DNA of 53,257 nucleotides, from NCBI RefSeq assembly GCF_002414845.1, contig NZ_DIAX01000045.1:116006-169262 (forward strand), read 5' to 3'. The notes below the pieces were generated by a model. It saw only the letters and a program-made list of their open reading frames with translations. It did no database searches and was not told the origin of the DNA. The stretch is from Gordonia sp. UBA5067. Its GTDB lineage: Bacteria; Actinomycetota; Actinomycetes; Mycobacteriales; Mycobacteriaceae. Both the position numbers and the translations under genes were made by a program. Positions 51,055 through 53,257 of this stretch are shown piece by piece; the stretch's first letter is position 1; every line of letters starts with the position of its first letter.

Positions 51055-51150
51055 CCGATCGTCTGGGAACGATCCGGTCGGCCTCGACGTTTGGCACTAT
51101 GCAAGGTGACGACCGCAGTGGGCGGCCGACAGTGCAGAACGAGGTGGGGA

Positions 51151-52005
51151 ATGCATTTCAACGGTCTGAAGACGGCCGCGCTGCTGGGCTTGATGTCGGC
51201 GATCATCGTGGGTATCGGCGCCACCTTCCAGAATCAGACGATCCTGATCGGTTCGGTCCTGCTCGCCATCGGGACCAACGCCTACGTGTACTTCAACTCC
51301 GCGAAGCTGGCGCTGCGGTCGATGCATGCACAGCCGGTGACCGAGGTGCAGGCGCCCGAGTTGTACCGGATCGTGCGGGAGCTTGCCACCGATGCCCGCC
51401 AGCCGATGCCGGCGCTCTACATCAGTCCCACCGAGTCGCCGAATGCGTTTGCGACCGGGCGCAACCCGAAGAATGCGGCCGTGTGCTGCACGTCGGGGAT
51501 CATGCGTCTGCTCGATGAACGCGAGTTGCGGGCCGTCCTCGGCCATGAGTTGTCCCACGTCTACAACCGCGACATCCTGATCTCCTCGGTCGCCGGGGCG
51601 CTGGCCGCGGTCATCACCGGACTGGCGCAGATGGCGATGTGGTTCGGCGGCGGCAACCGCAATGGCGGCGGCCCCGGCATCGTCGCCGTCCTGGCGATGA
51701 CCCTTCTCGGGCCGCTCGCGGCGACGGTGATCAAGATGGCCGTGTCGCGCTCGCGCGAATACCAGGCCGACCAGTCTGGCGCGGAGTTGACCAAAGACCC
51801 GTTGGCGCTCGCCTCGGCGCTGGCAAAGATCTCCGGCGGTATTGATGCCGCGCCGCTGCCACCCGAACCGCAGATCGAGTCGCAGGCGCACATGATGATC
51901 GAGAACCCGTTCCGCGGCGCCGGGATGCAGAAGATGTTCTCGTCCCACCCGCCGACCGCGGACCGGATCGCCCGCCTGCAGGAGATGGCCCGGAAAGGCG
52001 TGTAG
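51151..52005 (+). CDS. htpX: Zinc metalloprotease HtpX
   Basis: Membrane protease for quality control of membrane proteins. It has 284 residues. Two N-terminal membrane segments ([18 protein letters not shown] and [18 protein letters not shown]) precede the catalytic HExxH in [14 protein letters not shown]. The third zinc ligand is in [15 protein letters not shown]. Two more membrane segments lie between them. The ATG at 51151 has GAGGTGGGGA upstream. Confidence 0.96.
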   Translation: MHFNGLKTAALLGLMSAIIVGIGATFQNQTILIGSVLLAIGTNAYVYFNSAKLALRSMHAQPVTEVQAPELYRIVRELATDARQPMPALYISPTESPNAFATGRNPKNAAVCCTSGIMRLLDERELRAVLGHELSHVYNRDILISSVAGALAAVITGLAQMAMWFGGGNRNGGGPGIVAVLAMTLLGPLAATVIKMAVSRSREYQADQSGAELTKDPLALASALAKISGGIDAAPLPPEPQIESQAHMMIENPFRGAGMQKMFSSHPPTADRIARLQEMARKGV

Positions 52006-52012
52006 CCCGATT

Positions 52013-52030
52013 CGAGTAGTGCGCTACTCG
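52013..52030 (+). terminator. Hairpin after htpX, probable terminator
   Basis: CGAGTAG / CTACTCG, a 7-bp perfect stem with a TGCG loop, lies 8 bp after the htpX stop. Confidence 0.55.
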
Positions 52031-52114
52031 TGCCGACGGCGTGGCCCCCGTCAACACTTGACCCCGTCCCGGTGACAACCCGTCATCGGCCGGGGCCAAG
52101 TCAATGGAGAAGTC

Positions 52115-52264
52115 ATGGGAGCGTCGTCCGGAGTCCTCATTTTCATTGCGGTGATCGCCGCGATACTCGGCCTCTGCTATCTCGGCGGAACGGTCTTGGT
52201 GAGAGGATTCGATCTCCTCACGACTGTTCTGGACCGGGTGTTCCGAGTGATCTACGGGCGATGA
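52115..52264 (+). CDS. Small membrane protein, 49 residues, function unknown
   Basis: A short open frame from ATG 52115 preceded by GGAGAAG. The product MGASSGVLIFIAVIAAILGL continues into CYLGGTVLVRGFDLLTTVLD and ends RVFRVIYGR. It has one transmembrane segment and a positively charged C-terminus that may form an amphipathic helix. The clear ribosome site, its own interval between the htpX hairpin and the end of yajQ, and plausible protein composition favour a real gene. No family recognised. Confidence 0.6.
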   Translation: MGASSGVLIFIAVIAAILGLCYLGGTVLVRGFDLLTTVLDRVFRVIYGR

Positions 52265-52300
52265 GCCTTCCTCGCCACGATGGCCGGATTGGGCGCAGGC

Positions 52301-52792
52301 TCAGCGGTAGTTGACGAACTGTAGGGCGACCTCGACGTCGGCCCCCTTGAGGAGGGCGATCACCGTCTGCAGATCGTCGCGCTTCTTGCTCGACACCCGG
52401 ACCTCGTCGCCCTGAATCTGCGCCTTGACGCCCTTGGGTCCCTCGTCGCGAATGATCTTGGTGATCTTCTTGGCCTGTTCGGAGTCGATGCCCTGCTTGA
52501 GGGTGCCGGTGATCTTGAAGGTCTTCCCCGACGCGGCGGGCTCGCCGGCTTCGAAGGCCTTCAGCGAGATGTCGCGCCGGATCAGCTTTTCCTGAAACAC
52601 CCCGAGGGCCGCCTCGGCGCGCTCTTGAGCGTCGGAGGTGATGACTATTCCATCGTCGCCGGACCACTCGATCCCGGTATTGGTGCCGCGGAAGTCGTAG
52701 CGCTGGGATAGCTCCTTGGCGGCCTGGTTGAGCGCGTTGTCGACCTCTTGGCGATCGAACTTGCTGACCACGTCAAACGATGAATCTGCCAT
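52301..52792 (-). CDS. YajQ family nucleotide-binding protein
   Basis: Protein of 163 residues (Rv0566c-like). Family signature: [20 protein letters not shown], followed by [15 protein letters not shown], and near the end [24 protein letters not shown] and VALQFVNYR. In other bacteria YajQ binds cyclic di-GMP or GTP. ATG at 52792 is chosen over GTG at 52798, because TAGGCT lies 6 nt before it (leaderless). Confidence 0.94.
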   Translation of the reverse strand: MADSSFDVVSKFDRQEVDNALNQAAKELSQRYDFRGTNTGIEWSGDDGIVITSDAQERAEAALGVFQEKLIRRDISLKAFEAGEPAASGKTFKITGTLKQGIDSEQAKKITKIIRDEGPKGVKAQIQGDEVRVSSKKRDDLQTVIALLKGADVEVALQFVNYR

Positions 52793-52798
52793 GGCCAC

Positions 52799-52804
52799 AG
52801 CCTA
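52799..52804 (-). promoter_or_regulatory. -10 box for leaderless yajQ transcript
   Basis: TAGGCT on the minus strand, 6 nt before the ATG at 52792. Confidence 0.55.
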
Positions 52805-52844
52805 GCCTGAGCAGGGGGTTTGCGTTGGCACCGGGGATTCGTTG

Positions 52845-52850
52845 TATTCT
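52845..52850 (+). promoter_or_regulatory. -10 box of tRNA-Tyr promoter
   Basis: TATTCT, 47 nt before the mature tRNA-Tyr. The -35 is unclear: TTGCGT at 52820 gives a 19-bp spacer. Confidence 0.4.
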
Positions 52851-52897
52851 TTGCGGCGTTGCCCTTCGTCGCTGCGCCAAGCGCGGGGGAGTGCACC

Positions 52898-52978
52898 GGC
52901 AGGTTGCCCGAGCGGCCAAAGGGAGCGGATTGTAAATCCGTCGCGCAAGCTACATAGGTTCGAATCCTATACCTGCCA
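52898..52978 (+). tRNA. tRNA-Tyr (GTA anticodon)
   Basis: An 81-nt class II tRNA. The acceptor stem GGCAGGT pairs with ACCTGCC, the anticodon is GTA at 52932-52934 in a TTGTAAA loop, the variable arm is extended, and the T-loop GGTTCGAATCC is standard. CCA is not encoded. The position after yajQ is as in M. tuberculosis. Confidence 0.95.
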
Positions 52979-53021
52979 CGACGCGGAGTTTCACCGGGAA
53001 ATTCGGGCTTCGACCAGCGAT

Positions 53022-53051
53022 TTGGCCGACCCGCTCATCGGTGTGTAACCT
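53022..53051 (+). promoter_or_regulatory. Promoter for tRNA-Thr (and probably tRNA-Met)
   Basis: TTGGCC (53022-53027), an 18-bp spacer and TAACCT (53046-53051). The transcript start near 53058 gives a leader of about 42 nt before tRNA-Thr. Confidence 0.5.
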
Positions 53052-53099
53052 CGTCATGTCGTATTTTGATCGGGTTCGTCCCCGGGCATTGACGACGAC

Positions 53100-53172
53100 G
53101 CCCCCTTAGCTCAGTCGGTAGAGCGTTTCCATGGTAAGGAAAAGGTCGACGGTTCGATTCCGTCAGGGGGCT
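53100..53172 (+). tRNA. tRNA-Thr (GGT anticodon)
   Basis: A 73-nt tRNA: acceptor GCCCCCT pairs with AGGGGGC. The D-arm is TAGCTCAGTCGGTAGAGC. The anticodon stem TTTCC/GGAAA frames GGT at 53133-53135. The T-loop is GGTTCGATTCC. CCA is not encoded. Confidence 0.95.
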
Positions 53173-53203
53173 CGCTGGACCCGACGAACGGTTCGGTCCG
53201 CGC

Positions 53204-53257
53204 GGCGGTGTAGCTCAGCTGGTTAGAGCGCACGACTCATAATCGTGAGGTCGGGGG
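53204..53257 (+). tRNA. tRNA-Met (CAT anticodon), cut by the window end
   Basis: The 5' part is complete through the anticodon arm and the start of the T arm: GGCGGTG acceptor strand, TAGCTCAGCTGGTTAGAGC D-arm, and CAT anticodon at 53238-53240 in CGACTCATAATCG. The shape is that of the elongator tRNA-Met of Mycobacteriales. The 3' end lies outside the window. Confidence 0.92.

Noticed and set aside
1..53257. CRISPR arrays, prophage or insertion sequences
   Set aside because: No regularly spaced repeats, transposase, integrase or phage structural motifs were seen; gene order is conserved core chromosome.

Overview
The window is GC-rich, chromosomal, actinobacterial DNA. Its gene order closely follows a conserved block of the Mycobacteriales chromosome: the Rv0497 to Rv0566c stretch of Mycobacterium tuberculosis followed by tRNA-Tyr, tRNA-Thr and tRNA-Met. 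Mycobacterium-specific genes of that block are absent, and extra genes are present (Rex, a Cds1-type cysteine desulfhydrase with an ABC exporter, an HNH nuclease, a Clp-N protein, a YibE/F protein). This fits a Gordonia/Williamsia/Rhodococcus-like genus; the genus is inferred and the order is well supported. I see no insertion sequence, prophage, integrase or CRISPR array. Genes are tightly packed, often with 4-bp stop/start overlaps, and no stretch over about 215 bp lacks a gene.

Region 1 (1-7.6 kb): end of a membrane protein, a sugar-phosphate isomerase-like protein, a double-hotdog thioesterase, proC, a small MerR/excisionase-type HTH protein, the 33-residue ribosomal protein bS22, a GalE-like protein, a phospholipid acyltransferase, then a SerB1-type HAD hydrolase facing a glutaredoxin-like protein. 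Region 2 (7.6-19.7 kb): tetrapyrrole synthesis, rex-hemA-hemC-hemD-hemB, two membrane proteins, a convergent acyl-CoA dehydrogenase, an SGNH lipoprotein and hemL. Region 3 (19.0-23.7 kb): a histidine phosphatase and the System II cytochrome c maturation set (TlpA-like lipoprotein, CcdA, ResB, CcsA). Haem synthesis and haem attachment to cytochromes therefore lie side by side.

Region 4 (23.7-32.4 kb) is the least standard part: a BldC homologue, a DUF4229 membrane protein, Cds1, a MacB-type exporter translationally coupled to it, YggS, an HNH endonuclease, and a two-gene HTH/Clp-N unit with an unusual operator-promoter. Region 5 (32.4-51.1 kb) is a dispersed menaquinone locus: menA, menE, menB, menD, menG, menJ and the polyprenyl diphosphate synthase grcC1. 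Between these sit two DUF3349 proteins, PitA, an F420-type oxidoreductase, a secreted beta-propeller under a near-consensus IdeR iron box, a hotdog thioesterase back to back with menB, a Rv2449c-like reductase, a methyltransferase and a mannosyltransferase. menC, menF and menH are not in the window. Region 6 (51.1-53.3 kb): htpX, a 49-residue membrane protein, yajQ and three tRNA genes, the last cut by the window end.

The most general regulatory observation is that sixteen genes have a TANNNT hexamer placed 6 or 7 nt before the first base of the start codon. This is the architecture of leaderless transcripts. It decides several start sites and marks where transcription units begin. The best candidates for under-described biology are the HTH/Clp-N unit, the iron-boxed beta-propeller, the menB-paired thioesterase and the cds1-exporter operon.
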